A stretch of 64,000 nucleotides of DNA from NCBI GenBank assembly GCA_030867875.1, contig JAOWCC010000577.1, positions 73,465,012 through 73,529,011 of the forward strand, read 5' to 3'. The stretch comes from Actinernus sp. WN-2022. Lineage: Eukaryota > Cnidaria > Anthozoa > Actiniaria > Actinernidae. The number at the start of each line of letters is the position of its first letter. Positions within the stretch are counted from its first letter, which is position 1. This document shows positions 41,801-54,161 of this stretch, piece by piece. Both the position numbers and the translations under genes were made by a program. The notes beneath the pieces are model-generated. The model saw only the letters and a list, made by a program, of their open reading frames with translations, had not been told where the DNA came from and did not search any database.

Positions 41801-44058
41801 TGCTATTAGCGGCAAGGCGTCTGATATGGGCGAGATGTTTAATTTGCTGCTACCATCGACATGAATACTGTCGCGAGAATGACAGACCTCTGTTCAGTCA
41901 ACACATTGTCAACACATTCAACACATTGACCTTTTACTGTAAACACTACTTATTCATGTACACACGTTTATAATTTAGTCTGCTGTTCTATTATACTGCA
42001 GGTTCCGAGTACTAATAGATGATTGTCTCAAATGTATATTTGTTCCATATTATAAGCTGTATCCTGTCCATCCTGTGACATGGAGCTATCACTATATTTC
42101 TCTGCTGTCCTGTGGCTCTTTATCAAGTTCGTTGATCGCCGCGTCGCAGCTCCTTTCTCCATCTCGCAGACTGGCCTTTGTTCGAGGGACATCATTAGTT
42201 TTTTGAATATATTGAGGTCGCCTCATTAGAATTAGATGTATGTTGGCTATATGATTGGCTGAAAGGAAATCCGTTCTGGGAGTTGTAATTCCCTGGTCAT
42301 GGCGTACCGCACACAAAATTAGCTCAAAGGAAAACCGTTCTGAGAGTTGGTTTGATCACAGGCAGCCCAATCTCAAGATTTGTGTATTTATACGCTTACA
42401 AATATCGCTTGAATAGTTCATATTATAAATCCTTCCAAAACATGTATGTTAGACAAATAAATACACGACTTCACCCTACAATGTTTCAGTTGTGGTTATT
42501 CATACCTCGGAGCTCTTCTAGGGTCGTTTCCGCTGTTTTTTTCGAACCTCTTTCCCTCACCTCCTAATTAAAGGAAAAGGCTGGAAAGAACCGACAAATA
42601 TACGATGCATAACCTGTAATCTTTGCCACGAAAATCACACTTTGCTCACTCTAAATAACTCCAAACTACGGCAGGCCATAGAATGATAAATGAACTCATT
42701 CCTATCCCAATTGTAAGATCCAGTGATACCACAGTCTGGCGAAATCGAACATTTTGTCACCCATTTCCAAGTCCTTCGTCAGACCGAGGTTGTCTCCTAA
42801 CCGGAAGGACTTGGAAATGGGCGACAAAATGAACACAGTTTTTTTGACCTAATGGTCAACTGGTGTTCCTTTAATAAAAGGCCGATGTTCACTTTTGTGT
42901 AAAATGAAAGGAAAAACACCAGTAGCTACTTTTATCAGACTACCTGACGCAGATTCGGCCATTTTCTCTGTATTTGAATCTCCCGCTCAGCAGTTAATGA
43001 ACTTAACGCGTGACTGATTGCGGCAGTTAATGAGATGTGCATATCGATATGTCCAGCATATTGGTATTTGTTGGATTAAAGATTATTAACTGAAATGCCT
43101 GTTGGTTATCTCTAATTAAAAGCTTTACCCTCATTCCCGATACTTCAGTCTGCATGCTCATTATATTACAGAACTATAAAGGGAACTGTTGGAAGCCTTT
43201 AATTTCTCGAACCTAAACCTCGGCCCTGAGAGGATTCTTGTTTAAGTTTACCTTGAGAGTTGAATATTGCTTGTCTCATCATAATTCTGACACTGCTAAA
43301 TGTTTATAGTTTCTGGCTTCGTGTTGGCGAGTGAATGTTGCTCTCACAGTTCAGGAGTTCGGATGTCTTCAGACTTCGACAGAGGAGAGTAACCATAACT
43401 GCTCAACCACAGTATATATATGTGCTAGTAAATCGCTATATTTTGCTATAAATCAGCTATTCAGTATACCTGTATAGTATAACGTTGGCCTACCGATCAC
43501 GGTGTTTGCGCAGGTACGTATAATGACCGAGAGTAAAATGAAATGTGGCATAAAACCTACGAAACGTACCTGAAACAGGAATAGCGTTCGCAGAATCTCA
43601 ATATGGCGACTGGCCTGGAAAGGAATCTATTAGCGCCACGAGGTGCGCGAATACAATTAATGCATAATTTAACGCATGCGCCGCAATTTTGTTGCACCGA
43701 ACAAAAAAAATAACGGCCTGCAGATTTAGACTCGCCCGGCGGCCAAAGGCCTGGCCCGAGTAATAGGTGATTGTAATCAGGTTTTGCAAGTCGTCCAAAC
43801 ACGTAACTAAGCGAATGCTCACTCAGTCACTGTAACAGGTCTCCCTTTCCCTAGGTAAGAGAGGGTCTGGGTCGAGTGCTGTGGTCACCAATAATGCACG
43901 CTCATTAGCGAATCACATGCTTGGATGTTGTACAATGCACGAAATTTGTACATTAAAACAAAATAATGCACGCCTGGAGGTCTTGAAAAACTGTGGTGAA
44001 CGAGCGGAATACGAGTGCATTTAGCAGCTTTTCAAGATCTCGAATGTGTATTATCAGT
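41801..44058. other. Spacer, mostly unexplained
   Basis: No supported gene. It holds the long hairpin at 42749-42832; short frames near 43560-43820 overlap each other in different frames and show no family motif. Confidence 0.4.
42749..42832. repeat. Perfect-arm hairpin element
   Basis: Arms of about 28 bp ('cattttgtcacccatttcca' and inverse, one mismatch) around a 24-bp loop. Confidence 0.7.
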
Positions 44059-44061
44059 TTA

Positions 44062-44363
44062 TTCTATAATATAACCCAGATAGTACGAGCGCTCTGATTG
44101 ACTTATAGACTCAAAAATGTATGGTCTATTGTGCCGGTAAACACATAGAAATCGGCACGCCTGCTTGCGTTGTGTCGTAGTTATATCATAAAAGCAATAG
44201 ACCACACATTTAAATGTGCCTACTGACGAAATAAAGCACTTGGGATGTTGGGAGAACACTTGAAATGCTTTGCGCCTTCGGCTTGTGATTTTCAAGCATT
44301 TCTTGTGTTCTCCCAACATCCCATATTTCGCACGTAAACACATTGAAATATGTGGTCTATTGC
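44062..44363 (-). mobile_element. Hairpin-headed non-autonomous element (302 bp)
   Basis: In its own orientation it starts TAA|GCAATAGACCACA with a hairpin (44194-44363, apex 'gccttcggc' at 44274-44282) and ends with an ATATAACCC-type terminus beside 'agcgctctgattga'. TTA flanks both ends on the plus strand (44059-44061, 44364-44366). Confidence 0.6.
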
Positions 44364-44395
44364 TTAAATAGTACATTGAAGAACCATCTTCTATT

Positions 44396-47300
44396 TACAA
44401 TACAATACAATACGATACTTTTATTCACCCTATCACACTAAAAATACAATAGGACAAGGTTACTTTACAAGGTTAGTTAAATATTTTAAGTTCTTGAAAA
44501 AAAGTTCATTGAAGTTTTAGAGTCTAGAGACTAGGTAAACCGTTAGGTTATCGAGCTAGCCTCTTGCCAAATGAAATTAAATCGATATTCTAGTTACAAC
44601 TAAAGCAAGACTGAATTTGTACATATTTGCACTACAAGTACAGGTGCTAATTAATTTGTTGACCATATATATTGGGGGTAATTGGATTAATTTGTTCCGC
44701 CAACAAGTAAGGTTTAATCTTTTTTGAAAAGGAGAATGTACTGAGTTCTTTATATTCGTTTGGGAGCTTTTACCAAAGATGAGTTGCTTGGGAAGGAAAT
44801 CATCTGGAGACCTGTATTTGTTCTTATGCATGTTTTGTAAAAATTCAGGGTTGAGGCATATCTTGTATTATAATTATGTACATTACTGGCGAGTTGGTAG
44901 AAAGTTTCAAAGACCTTTGGTAGCTGTTTGTATTGCCAAAGATGAGCGAATGTTAGGGCATGGAGACGGTATACATTATTCACAGTTAGAATATCTAAGA
45001 GGTTAAGCAGGGACAGAGCACTTTCTATGTATTTCCCGTGCGTAATGGCAAAGAATATTAATCTTAGAACGTGATTTTGTTTCACTTGTATTTTTTGTAT
45101 ATGCGTTTGATATGCGCTGCCCCATGCTAATATTGAATATGAAATGTAAGGATATATTAAAGTGTAATATATCTGCTTCAGTTGCTGTTTAGATAAGTAA
45201 TGTCTGGGTTTGCAGATGATACCTGTAATTCTTGAGATCCGTGAGCAGATAATTTATAGGAAATATGATATTTCCATGAGATTGAACGTAACTATCGATC
45301 AAGACTCCTAAATATTTAATGCGATCTTTCCTTTCTAGTGAATGACTGGTACGTTTGTTTGTCAGTTTGATATCAATATTCACCTCCTTTTTCCTTGGTG
45401 ACTTTATAATCATAAAGTTTGTTTTCTTGAAGTTAATAGATACCATTCTTTCAGTTTCTTGAATTCGTTGTTCATTTAAGCAATATAACACGCTTTCCAT
45501 GTCTTTGTTCTCTTATATAAACACGCGGGATATGTTGGGAGAACAAATAAATACCGAGTTTTTCTGCGTTCTCCTAACGTATCCCAAGTGTTTATATGAG
45601 ATAACAAAGACATGGAAAGCGTGTTATATTGCTTTTATAAAATAACGAACAGGAAAAACACGAGAGATAAATCTTACGCACGCACGATCAGAAGATCAAT
45701 TCTCCTAACTGTAACAGTCGTCAGAAATCGACCGACGGTGAGTTGCACAGCGCGCGAAATCCGCAAAGGTAGAACTGAGAGAAACGAAGGAATGCTCTGT
45801 GTCCTCTGATCTGTGTCAGTGTGTGGCTCTATTTTGAAAACATCTGCTTCAACATTCCCCGAAAAGAATAACTCGGAATTCAAGCCTTTTTTTTCCGAAA
45901 ATTTAAGGCGAAAGGCATTCAATGAGTAGAGGACTTGAACTGGGTGTTTTTGTCGCTGAATGTACACGAGGAAACATGATTCCCCTGTTGAACTTTGAAG
46001 CAGGTTTTAGTTGAATGAACTTTTATTTTCGCCAAACTCAATGGAAAGATCTAGCTGTTGGAACCTTCTTTCCGATGTGATGAGGCTAAGAGTGCAAGGT
46101 AAGAGTGAAAAATCTCATTTTGTTCTGTGAAAAATCAACACAATATCAACTTCACAACTGCATGTCGCACGAGAGTTTGCACACTTCATGTAGTTGTTCA
46201 TAAAATGGCAAAGAGAAAGCTAAAAACCTTATCTGAATTATCTAAGCCAAGCAGGGTGAATGATAACAATTGGCCTTATATGAAGACTTATTATTTCGTG
46301 ACTTCGTCGCCGACAAAATGTCGGACTTGCCCTTTAGTTTTAGTTTGGGATACAAAAAGACATAATTTTTTTTAAAGAAACAAACCTTTCTTTTCCCTCT
46401 CGTCTACGTTAGTCTCTAGCTCGATTCCTCGCTCTATTCGTCTATAAGGAGGTTGTTTAAAACTAGACTTTTTAGCCGTTTGTGTTTCAGTTGTACCGTA
46501 CAAAATTGTTTGTTGGATCTAGTGTGCGAATAAAAATATCTTGGACGGGATGGTTAGCTTTCATAACCTCGTCGGTTGGCTGTATTTTTGTTAAATATAT
46601 CTGTTGGTTTTGCTGATTACAATCATATTGAAAGTCAACGTTTGGTGAAGACATTCTTCCTTGTCGTTTGCCATTTTGTTTTCATTCACAATCGCGTGCC
46701 AGCGAGTTTCCATGTCTATGGACTCTCATATCAGCACGGCTTTCTGCCAATCAGCGCCCGAGTTTACTCTGGGTTATTTTATAAAGTGTATTCAAGTGCT
46801 TTAATGTTTTGAGAAGAGGCAAATACGTTGGTATCGTCTGCGAATATTCTAAAAGATAACGCGTCGGAACAATTTTGCAAGTCATTTATATAAATCAAGA
46901 AAAGGAGAGGACCAATGCAGCTACCTTGTGGAATACCGCAGATCATTTTCTGTTTAGATGATTCAGTGTTCCCCAAGGCAACATACTGTTGCCGGTTGGC
47001 TAAGTAGTCATTGAACCACATTAGGGGTGTTCCTCTTATGCCATACGAATCCAGTTTTTTAAATAAAATTTCATGGTTTACGGTATCAAATGCTTTTGAA
47101 AAGTCCAAGAATACAGCACAAGTAAACAGGTTGTTATCAAAATAGCTTTCCTTAAGTTGTCAGTAATTTCTGTAACTGCCTGTGCTATAGAGTGCCCTTT
47201 CCTAAATCCAAACTGAAACTCTAAAAGAATCTGATACTTCTCAATGTAATTTATATACAAGTTTCTTATACACACGTTTCTCAAACTGAAATCTGTGTAA

Positions 47301-48457
47301 AAGAGGATTGTATAGAAATAGGAAGAAAGTTAGTTAAGTCAGTTATCTCACCACATTTATCAACAGGTGTAACTTTAATTTTTTTTAGAACATCTGGCAC
47401 CACACCTTGAAGTAGTGAGTGATTAAAGATTATAGAAAGGGGTTCGCACATGTAATTACACGCCAGCCGAATGCAGCTCTGGGGAATGCCACTTGAAGAT
47501 TTGTTTATCTTCAATCCGTTATTTCATCATAAACTTCGTGCATATGAATGCCACGAAACATGAAACTATTTTGAAACGATTTATGTATAAATTTAGTTGG
47601 GCTAATATCAAGTTGAGAGAGCTGTGTAGATAGTTTAGAGCCCACATTTATATAATGCGTATTTAGTAGATGTCGCTATAGCATTTTTCCTATTAACTAA
47701 CATGCCAATTAGTTTCCAAGTAGTTTTGAGCTTTTCTTTATTTAGATTGAATTGAGAGCTAAAATATACTTTTTTGCTGCAGCTTTAACCTTATTCAATT
47801 TATTATTGTAGGTTTTAATATATTTTATTTCCATGGGATCTTTACTTAAGAGGTGTGCTTCAAATAAACGCTGCCTATTCCTTATCGAAGTAAGGATTGA
47901 TTTAGATATCCATGGCCTTTTCATTTGTTTTGTTTTTCGCATTAGACGATTTCCTAACAGGAGCATGTTTGTCAGGAACACTTGTAATGCTTGAATGACC
48001 CTATTCATACTATCATTAACATCAGTGGTAATTAGATTTCCAAAATCTATATCTTGCACATCTTTTAAGAATAAATCATTATTAAAGGAGGAAAAATCCC
48101 TGTAATATTGTGATTCGTTTAACGTAGAAAGTCTGCTTCCTATTGTACAAAATATCGGTAAGTGGTCCGTAATGTCGGCGAGACAAATTCCTGCTTTTAG
48201 GACTTTCTCCAGTGAATTGGTATAGATGTGTTCAATTAACGTCGCTGTGTGATCAGTTATTCTAGTCGCCTTTGTTATAATTGGCATAAAACCTAGATTG
48301 AAATTCGTATCAAGAAATTCAGATGTTTGGTTATCCGAGTTATAGTTAAAGAAATTTATGTTTATATCTCCTTTAATATATACCTCTTTATCCTTATTAT
48401 TTAAGTTTTCTATCTGCTCTTTTAGCGCTACTTGGAATCGATTGCGATCACTGGAAG
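44396..48457 (-). pseudogene. LINE 2, CR1/L2-like, split by an inserted element
   Basis: Endonuclease 3' part (GDININFFNYN near 48350; ITDHLPIFC), then reverse transcriptase pieces: IINKSSSGIP-like start, FQFGFRKGHSIAQAV, LDFSKAFDTVNHEILFKKL, CGIPQGSCIGPLLFLIYINDL and a catalytic IFADDTNVF at about 46840. The reading is then interrupted by the insertion at 45480-46781 and resumes at 45479 (NFKKTNFMIIKS, IKYLGVLID). It ends near 44396-44415 with a (TATTG)n-type tail. The 5' end is truncated at about 48457. Several frame changes; inactive. Confidence 0.85.
45480..46781 (+). mobile_element. Hairpin-headed element inserted in LINE 2
   Basis: The left end is a hairpin beginning GCAATATAACACG (45480-45636). 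Just inside is 'ttttataaaataac', inverted at the right end as 'gggttatttta'. TAA flanks both sides (45477-45479, 46782-46784). The LINE reading frame runs up to one boundary (ALEYT) and resumes across the other (LNEQR), with a single shared Leu codon, which fixes the borders. No transposase inside. Confidence 0.75.
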
Positions 48458-48469
48458 GGTGTCTTGATT

Positions 48470-50574
48470 ACGAAAGGTTTATTGAACTCCGTCAGAAAAA
48501 AGAATATGAAAAAAAAATATGAAAGCGCCTACTCCCATGCATGAAATGCATTACAAGACTTACAAGAACAAACTCAATCACCTAATCAGAACCGCCAAGC
48601 GTGACTACTATGACAACAGATTTGATAAGGCAAAAAATGACCTCAAAGAAACTTGGAAACTAATAAACGAAGTCATTAACAATCGTAGAAAAAAGACCTC
48701 GCTGCCTTCAACCTTCAATTGCGATGATAAAGAAATATCCGACCCAACTGATATTGCTGACAAATTCTGCAAGTATTTCACTAACATTGGACCTAATTTA
48801 GCCAGTAAAATTCCTACGGTTAGACATTCTTTTCGCTCCTTTTTAGCCAACAATGTGAACGACTCTATCATCCTAAAGCCTACCAATGAAGCTGAATTAG
48901 AAGAAATCTGTAAGCTGTTTAAACCAGGGAAAGCCCCTGGAAATGATAATGTCTCCATGCATGTTATTAACAAATATTTTGATCTCATTTCAGAACCCTT
49001 AAAGTTTATTATCAATCTTTCGTTAACACAAGGAATTTTTCCTTAAAAATTAAAAATTGCCAAACTTATCCCAATCTTTAAAGCTGATGATCCGCATCAT
49101 TTTACTAATTACAGACCTATTTCTCTTCTACCGCCTTGTTTCTCTAATTGTTTCGAAAAGGTCATGCACAACCGTTTAATATAATTTTTCGAACGTCTTA
49201 ATTTTGTATTGTCTCCAATTTGGATTCCGTAAAAATTATTCGACCTCACTTTCACTCATTCATCTCATCAACAAAATTGCATCTTCCATTGACGGTAACG
49301 AAATTACTGTTGGCGTTTTTTTAGATCTCTCAAAAGCTTTCGATACCCTTGACCATCACATTTTGTTTTCCAAACTAGAACACTACGGCATTCGTGGTTT
49401 GGCCTTACAGTGGATCAAACGCTACTTCTCAGATCGCAAACAATTTGTACAGTTTAACGATGTCTGTTCCGCCAGCCAAACAGTAAAATGTGGTGTTCCC
49501 CAGGTTCCATCATGGGGCCATTGTTGTTTATTATATATTTAAATGACCTGCCAAATGCTGCAAAATTGTCATAATATTTGCTTTTTGCTGATGACACCAG
49601 CGTATTCTATTGTCATTCAGATGTTAACCAGTTAGTTTCTGTGTTAAATGACGAGCTGCAACATATTGACACCTGGATGAAAAGTAATAAATTATCTGTT
49701 AATATTAAGAAGACTAACTATGTAATTTTTAAATCAAAGCAAAAGACCATCAACGCTAATGTGACTCTTTTATTCAATAACCAATTACTCAAACAGGTAC
49801 ATGTAGCCAAATTTCTAGGAGTATACATCGATGAAAGTCTGACATGGAAGGATCACATTAGCCATGTATGTAAAAAGGTATCTAAGTATGTCACGATTTT
49901 ACTTATCCACTAAAACTAAACTTTCTCTATATTACACTTAATTTACCCTTACCTAAGTTACTGCAACACAGTATGGTCCTCAAATTATGTTACAAACCTG
50001 AACAGGATATTTCTTTTGCAGAAACGCGCTGTGCGGGCCCTGACCAATTCTGAATTTCGGGCGCATACTGCTCCTTTATTCGCCCATTTGAATATACTTG
50101 ACATCTTCAAACTTAACCCAATTCAAACCGGTAAATTTATGTTCTCATACCACCATCAACTGCTGCCTCAGTCTTTTCACCATTTATTTACAACAAATGA
50201 TCAAGTGCACAACTATAACACCAGATTGGCATCTAATTCTCGACCTCATGCATGTCGTACCAATATTAAGCAATTTTCTATTTTATACCAAGGTCAAAAA
50301 GTATGGAACTCGCTGCCCTCTTCTGTCACAAATTCCACTACCCTAATTTCCTTCAAAAAAGGACTGTTCAATTTTCTACAAAGATAGTTATTTTTTTCTC
50401 CTGTTGTTGCATACTGAATCGGTGTTACATATGCGCCTACGCTGTCCTTTTATTTAACTTCTATCTCGAGGAGGCCTCCTCGCTATAAGCCTGATGGTTT
50501 CCTGAGACCTCCTCGCCATTATATCAATTCTATCATGTATTCATGAACTTCAATTCTTTATATATATATATATT
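48470..50574 (+). pseudogene. LINE 3, CR1-like reverse transcriptase, 5'-truncated
   Basis: Plus strand. Starts within the linker between endonuclease and RT (LIRTAKRDYYDNRF), then LKETWKLINEV, PGKAPGNDN, NYRPISLLPPCFSNCFEK, FGFRKNYSTSLSLIHL, FLDLSKAFDTLDH, CGVPQ, a catalytic LLFADDTSVFY at about 49580, KLSVNIKKTNYVIFKS, FLGVYIDESLTWKDH and a C-terminal thumb region (50016-50387). Stops at 49044 and 49180 and frame changes near 49500, 49560 and 49910 inactivate it. It abuts the truncated 5' end of LINE 2 head to head. Confidence 0.88.
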
Positions 50575-50577
50575 TAA

Positions 50578-50896
50578 CAAATAAAGAAGCCTTAGCCATG
50601 TTTTATACTATCATAAAACACGATGGGCATTTGAGAACATGAGAGAAATGTTAAAGCACAAGCCGAAGGCGCGTGCTTTCAACATTTCTAGAGTGTTCTC
50701 AAATGACCAGAGTGTTTTATGATAGTATAAAACATGGATTTAAGGCTTCTTTATCTGTTTTATAATATAGATTTACGCGCGCGATGAAAGGAAACCGCCA
50801 GTTGAAAACTATATAACACGGCTAACCATGTTATATACTCTGATAAAACATGGCTTCTTAGCCAATCAGAGCGCGCGTACTATCGTATCTATATTA
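50578..50896 (+). mobile_element. Hairpin-headed non-autonomous element (319 bp)
   Basis: Flanked by TAA (50575-50577, 50897-50899). The left hairpin (50578-50757) has 43-bp arms and apex GCCGAAGGC at 50662-50670. The internal 'ttataatatag' is inverted at the right end ('ctatatta'), beside 'ccaatcagagcgcg'. Same design as the elements at 6681, 44062 and 45480. Confidence 0.7.
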
Positions 50897-50908
50897 TAAA
50901 TATATATA

Positions 50909-50944
<36 letters not shown>

Positions 50945-51370
50945 ATGTATGTATTCTATGTGTGGCAAAGCGCAAATAAAAAAAACATTCCTTTGTTTCA
51001 TCCTATTCATCTCAATCCAGCATGACTCAATACCTTCTGGGATTAGATCTAAATCACTTCTTCTATTGTGATCTAAATTCCTTGCAATATAGAGCGCAAC
51101 ACCTCCTGTTGCAATCAAAAATCAACATTAGCCAAGTAATCGTCGGTCATTTCTTTAAATGTTAATAGTATATATTGCAGCAGTGTTAAGTTTTTCGAGA
51201 GGCTACGCATATTGCAGTGCAGAATAGACAACCCATTTTTCTTAGACTTTTCAAAACACATTCCCGTTTGCTTAATGCTATAGTATTTTGATTCAATGTA
51301 ATTCCCTTGGGCAATTTCATCTATGAAATCTTCTTCTCTTTCTGGATTTTCAATGTATATTTAAACAAAT
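50894..51370 (-). pseudogene. LINE endonuclease N-terminal fragment
   Basis: Minus strand, reading GGVALYIARNLDHNRR and related pieces that match the GGVCFYIRKN region of LINE 1. The frame breaks at about 51120, and a (TA)n tract at 50912-50940 marks the 3' edge. Confidence 0.6.
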
Positions 51371-51409
51371 CCTTATCATTTTTTAAAGAGTTAGAGGAAT
51401 AATGTACCC

Positions 51410-52113
51410 ATGGATTTATTGCACAGTATGGCCTCTTCTAAGGATATTTTATTTTGGACGACAAGAGGAGAATTGCTTCGTAGCAAGCGTAGAATTCCGG
51501 TGACGAATATCGCGGCCCTGGTAGAATATGTCTTACTTCCCTATAACAAGGATATGCTGAGACCTCGCGCTCTCAATACATTTCTAGAGGGTCTTGCTGA
51601 GCTAGGAATCAACAAACGTCTAATTCACAACAAAAAGGTTTTGAGCGATCTTATCGAAAAAGAAAAAAAAAGAAAAAGGAGCCTGAAACTAGCAGCAGTG
51701 AGCTAGAAGAGAGTCAAAATGAGAACGAGTCTCAGGAGAGTGACAATAACAGTGATGCCGAAAACCAAGATAGTACTATTGCAAACGAGGAAGAACAGAG
51801 TAGTGATGAAGAGGACAGTGAAGATAACAACGAAAATATAATCAATGCCTCTTGTGATCATTGTGACTCTACCAATGTTCACGCAACGGGTGTTGTTGGC
51901 TGCCCCAAATGTCTATGGCATGATATTTTACTTGACCCGATTGTTAAGAATGCCATCACCACATATACCATTTGCGAGAATGAGTTTCCATTGACAACCA
52001 AATCGGTTAAGAACATTTTGGTACGGTGCCAACATTGTCAAACAGTACGGCATATTCATCCCAAAAGTAAAAAGGAAGAAACTTATCACCCAACAAGTGA
52101 CGGTGAGGACTGA
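51410..52113 (+). CDS. Unrecognised acidic protein with zinc-ribbon, frameshifted in an A run
   Basis: The first frame (from ATG 51410) gives about 85 residues with a compact helical look (LLHSMASSKDILFWTTRGELL, continuing RRIPVTNIAALVEYVLLPYNKD). At the A9 tract 51663-51671 the reading must move to another frame, which then stays open to the TGA at 52111. That part is a Glu/Ser/Asn-rich acidic linker followed by cysteine pairs CDHC...CPKC and CQHC, a likely zinc ribbon. The A run suggests a one-base deletion, a sequencing error or, less likely, programmed slippage. It sits between LINE debris and may belong to an unknown transposon. No family assigned. Confidence 0.5.
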
Positions 52114-52233
52114 TTGTAAACAATAGTTTGTTTTGTTGATTATGGTAATTATAGTTCAGTTTTAGAGAAGAATTTGCATCTCAAGAGTTTTTCTCAAAAC
52201 AATAGGCCCTTCAGTTATCGCTAATCCTAAAAA

Positions 52234-52340
52234 TAGGGCGTACGCCCTAAAAAAATATTCCTTAATTAATTCAATGGACAATAGGATTGTGACGTCATCC
52301 TAATTAATGCATACGCCCTAAAGATAGGGCGTACGCCCTA
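52234..52340. repeat. Palindromic 16-mers flanking a short spacer
   Basis: TAGGGCGTACGCCCTA occurs at 52234-52249 and 52325-52340, with a half site 'acgcccta' just before the second. Both are perfect palindromes followed by a run of A. Confidence 0.75.
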
Positions 52341-52379
52341 AAAAAAACGACTAATTCCCTCCCTCCTATACTACTAACT

Positions 52380-52625
52380 TCACTTCGCAGCACTTCCCTT
52401 TCTATTAGAAACTTCTAGTTCATTTAGTATATCGACAGACCTGACATCATATCCTTGCGAGGTAATAATGCGTGCTGCACGATTTTGTAATTTCTGTAAT
52501 CTTCTGGTTAGGCCCTTATTAAGATTTCCCCATACTATGTCGCAATAGTCGAAAAGAGGCAGTACATCGCCCAGAATGCCGCGACACATCCGGGACATTT
52601 CTAAGAACAACAGCGCTAAATTCAA
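52380..52625 (-). pseudogene. LINE RT C-terminal fragment
   Basis: PLFDYCDIVWGNLNKGLTRRL then LQKLQNRAARIITSQGYD, which matches the thumb region of LINE 1 (ENCKTEAARVITRSSYD). A single short piece without the catalytic domain. Confidence 0.8.
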
Positions 52626-53018
52626 AAGCTACGCAATGATACGTGAAGCAAATAACAGAGAAATCAGTGAATTATCAGCTGTCAAAAAGTAACCAATCAG
52701 AGCGAAGTACAATGTAAATATTTGACTGTTCCACGTGAGATTGTCTTGGTCGCCTGAATGTATGGTCGGCACAAAATACCGCAAAAAGTGCCGGTTATTT
52801 CAGTGAATTTAACAGTGCATAATTTCTGCCGTTCTTGCAATTATAGTTTGAATATTAAATACGGTTCTAAGAACCGTATTTATACGGAAAATATGTACGA
52901 AGTCTCTGATCGGGATAGCAGTCGCGACACAGTGTCAAGATGTTGGCGTGCAACTTGTGAATTCGCCGTTGTTGTCGAGTCGTTCCGTTGTTATCAGTTT
53001 GCTCTATGGGTTCTCACG
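52626..53018. other. Spacer, nothing recognised
   Basis: Contains 'accaatcagagcg' near 52691, a motif seen at the ends of the hairpin-headed elements, and a short inverted repeat 'acggttct'/'agaaccgt' at 52860-52877. Confidence 0.35.
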
Positions 53019-53490
53019 TATTCAATAATTACTTCTGGAGCTTCATGTGTATGTCGATTGGTCACAAGGATCTCCTCTTTCAGTTTTCCTGGTTAGTTTG
53101 GACATTAGGGATTTATTCACGAAGATTTCGTGCACATAGCGAGCATATGTCGAAACTAAAGTTCGCTTGTCACAGAAGTTCGTAAACTAGCGGTTTCGTA
53201 ATGTTTGTTCTCGGAATTTTCATGCTAAGGATAATAACTGTTAGAGCTTCATATGAATGTCTATTGGTCACAATACTATCCTCTTTCGGATCCCCGGGTT
53301 ATTTTCGACATTTAGAGATTTATTCTTGGAGATTTCGTACAGTTTAGCGACCGTGTGTCGAAAGTAGAAACGTTCGCTTGTCACAAAAGTGAGTAAACTG
53401 ACTAGCTGTTTCATAGCACTTCGATGTTTTGCCTCTTATGTAGTCGATAATAACTTATATAGCGTCATATGTATGTCCATTTCTCACAAG
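53019..53490 (+). repeat. Degenerate tandem repeat, about 210-bp unit
   Basis: Three unit starts (near 53025, 53230 and 53448) share 'gcttcatatgtatgtctatt' and 'ggtcacaa' blocks. Two units also share a 'cgttcgcttgtcacaaaagt'-type block. The inverse copy is at 8135-8415. Confidence 0.7.
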
Positions 53491-53739
53491 GCTATCGTGT
53501 TTGAGTTTATGAGATTGTTATGCCAGCAAAGAAAGGTTTTATCTAATTTTTCGTACAGTCTTTCTCTTTGCACTCGATATCCTGTCTTCCTCTTGGTTTA
53601 ATTCAGGAAACAATCTATCACTTTTTTTAACCAATCATAATAAAGCGGCTCGTGCAAAAACCTATCTGTCAACGGTTAGCCAATCACAGTGCTGCGTTCG
53701 TGGACGAACGCGGGCTACTATGAAACACCGGCATTCCGG

Positions 53740-53867
53740 GCAGGCTCTCGTTCGACGCACTCGCCTCCGCCTCGCTCGGGTCCGGGCCTCGCTCGGCCCA
53801 CAGGTTACCCAACATTTCCACCCGACCCGAAAACTAATATTTCCGAAAAAAAACGAGAGCCTGTAAG
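53740..53867. mobile_element. Short inverted-repeat element truncating copy C
   Basis: 'gcaggctctcgtt' at the left pairs with 'aacgagagcctg' at the right, with a GC-rich interior. The membrane protein reading frame of copy C loses homology exactly at its right edge. Confidence 0.55.
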
Positions 53868-54161
53868 CAGGCTAATCAACGCAGCACCTACACTGATAGC
53901 TGTGAGTGTGGTGTTGACAGATAAGTTCTCGTACTGGTGGTACCAGCTTGCAGTTTTGCTTGTTGCTTCGCAATGGTCGGAAGTGGTGGCCTCACTTTCA
54001 CTATCCAACTCACGATTCAATGCCTCTCTAGCGCGTCGGTTGCTTTCTGCCAGTGCTTTTCCAGCTGCGACACGCTTTGGATCATTTACTTTTGGGTTCT
54101 TATTATTTTCCAAGTTGGGCGCAGTCTTCGGTGGATCCGTAGTTATCTGATCTTGTTCCAT
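53868..54161 (-). pseudogene. Single-pass membrane protein with PKRVAAGK motif, truncated (copy C)
   Basis: Start at 54161 (MEQD) chosen by match to the copy B protein (MEID at 17195). It keeps NDPKRVAAGKALAESNRR and most of the membrane segment (NTTLTAISVGAALISLL), then runs into the inverted-repeat element, so the C-terminal tail is lost. The 5' end overlaps the 3' end of the upstream gene by 59 bp, whereas in copy B the two are 50 bp apart. Confidence 0.72.

Noticed and set aside
43557..43822. Overlapping minus-strand proteins at 43.6 kb
   Set aside because: Two frames of similar length overlap each other, so neither is favoured; no motif.
46127..46375. Protein inside the hairpin-headed element
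   Set aside because: No start context, family motif or conservation in the sister elements.
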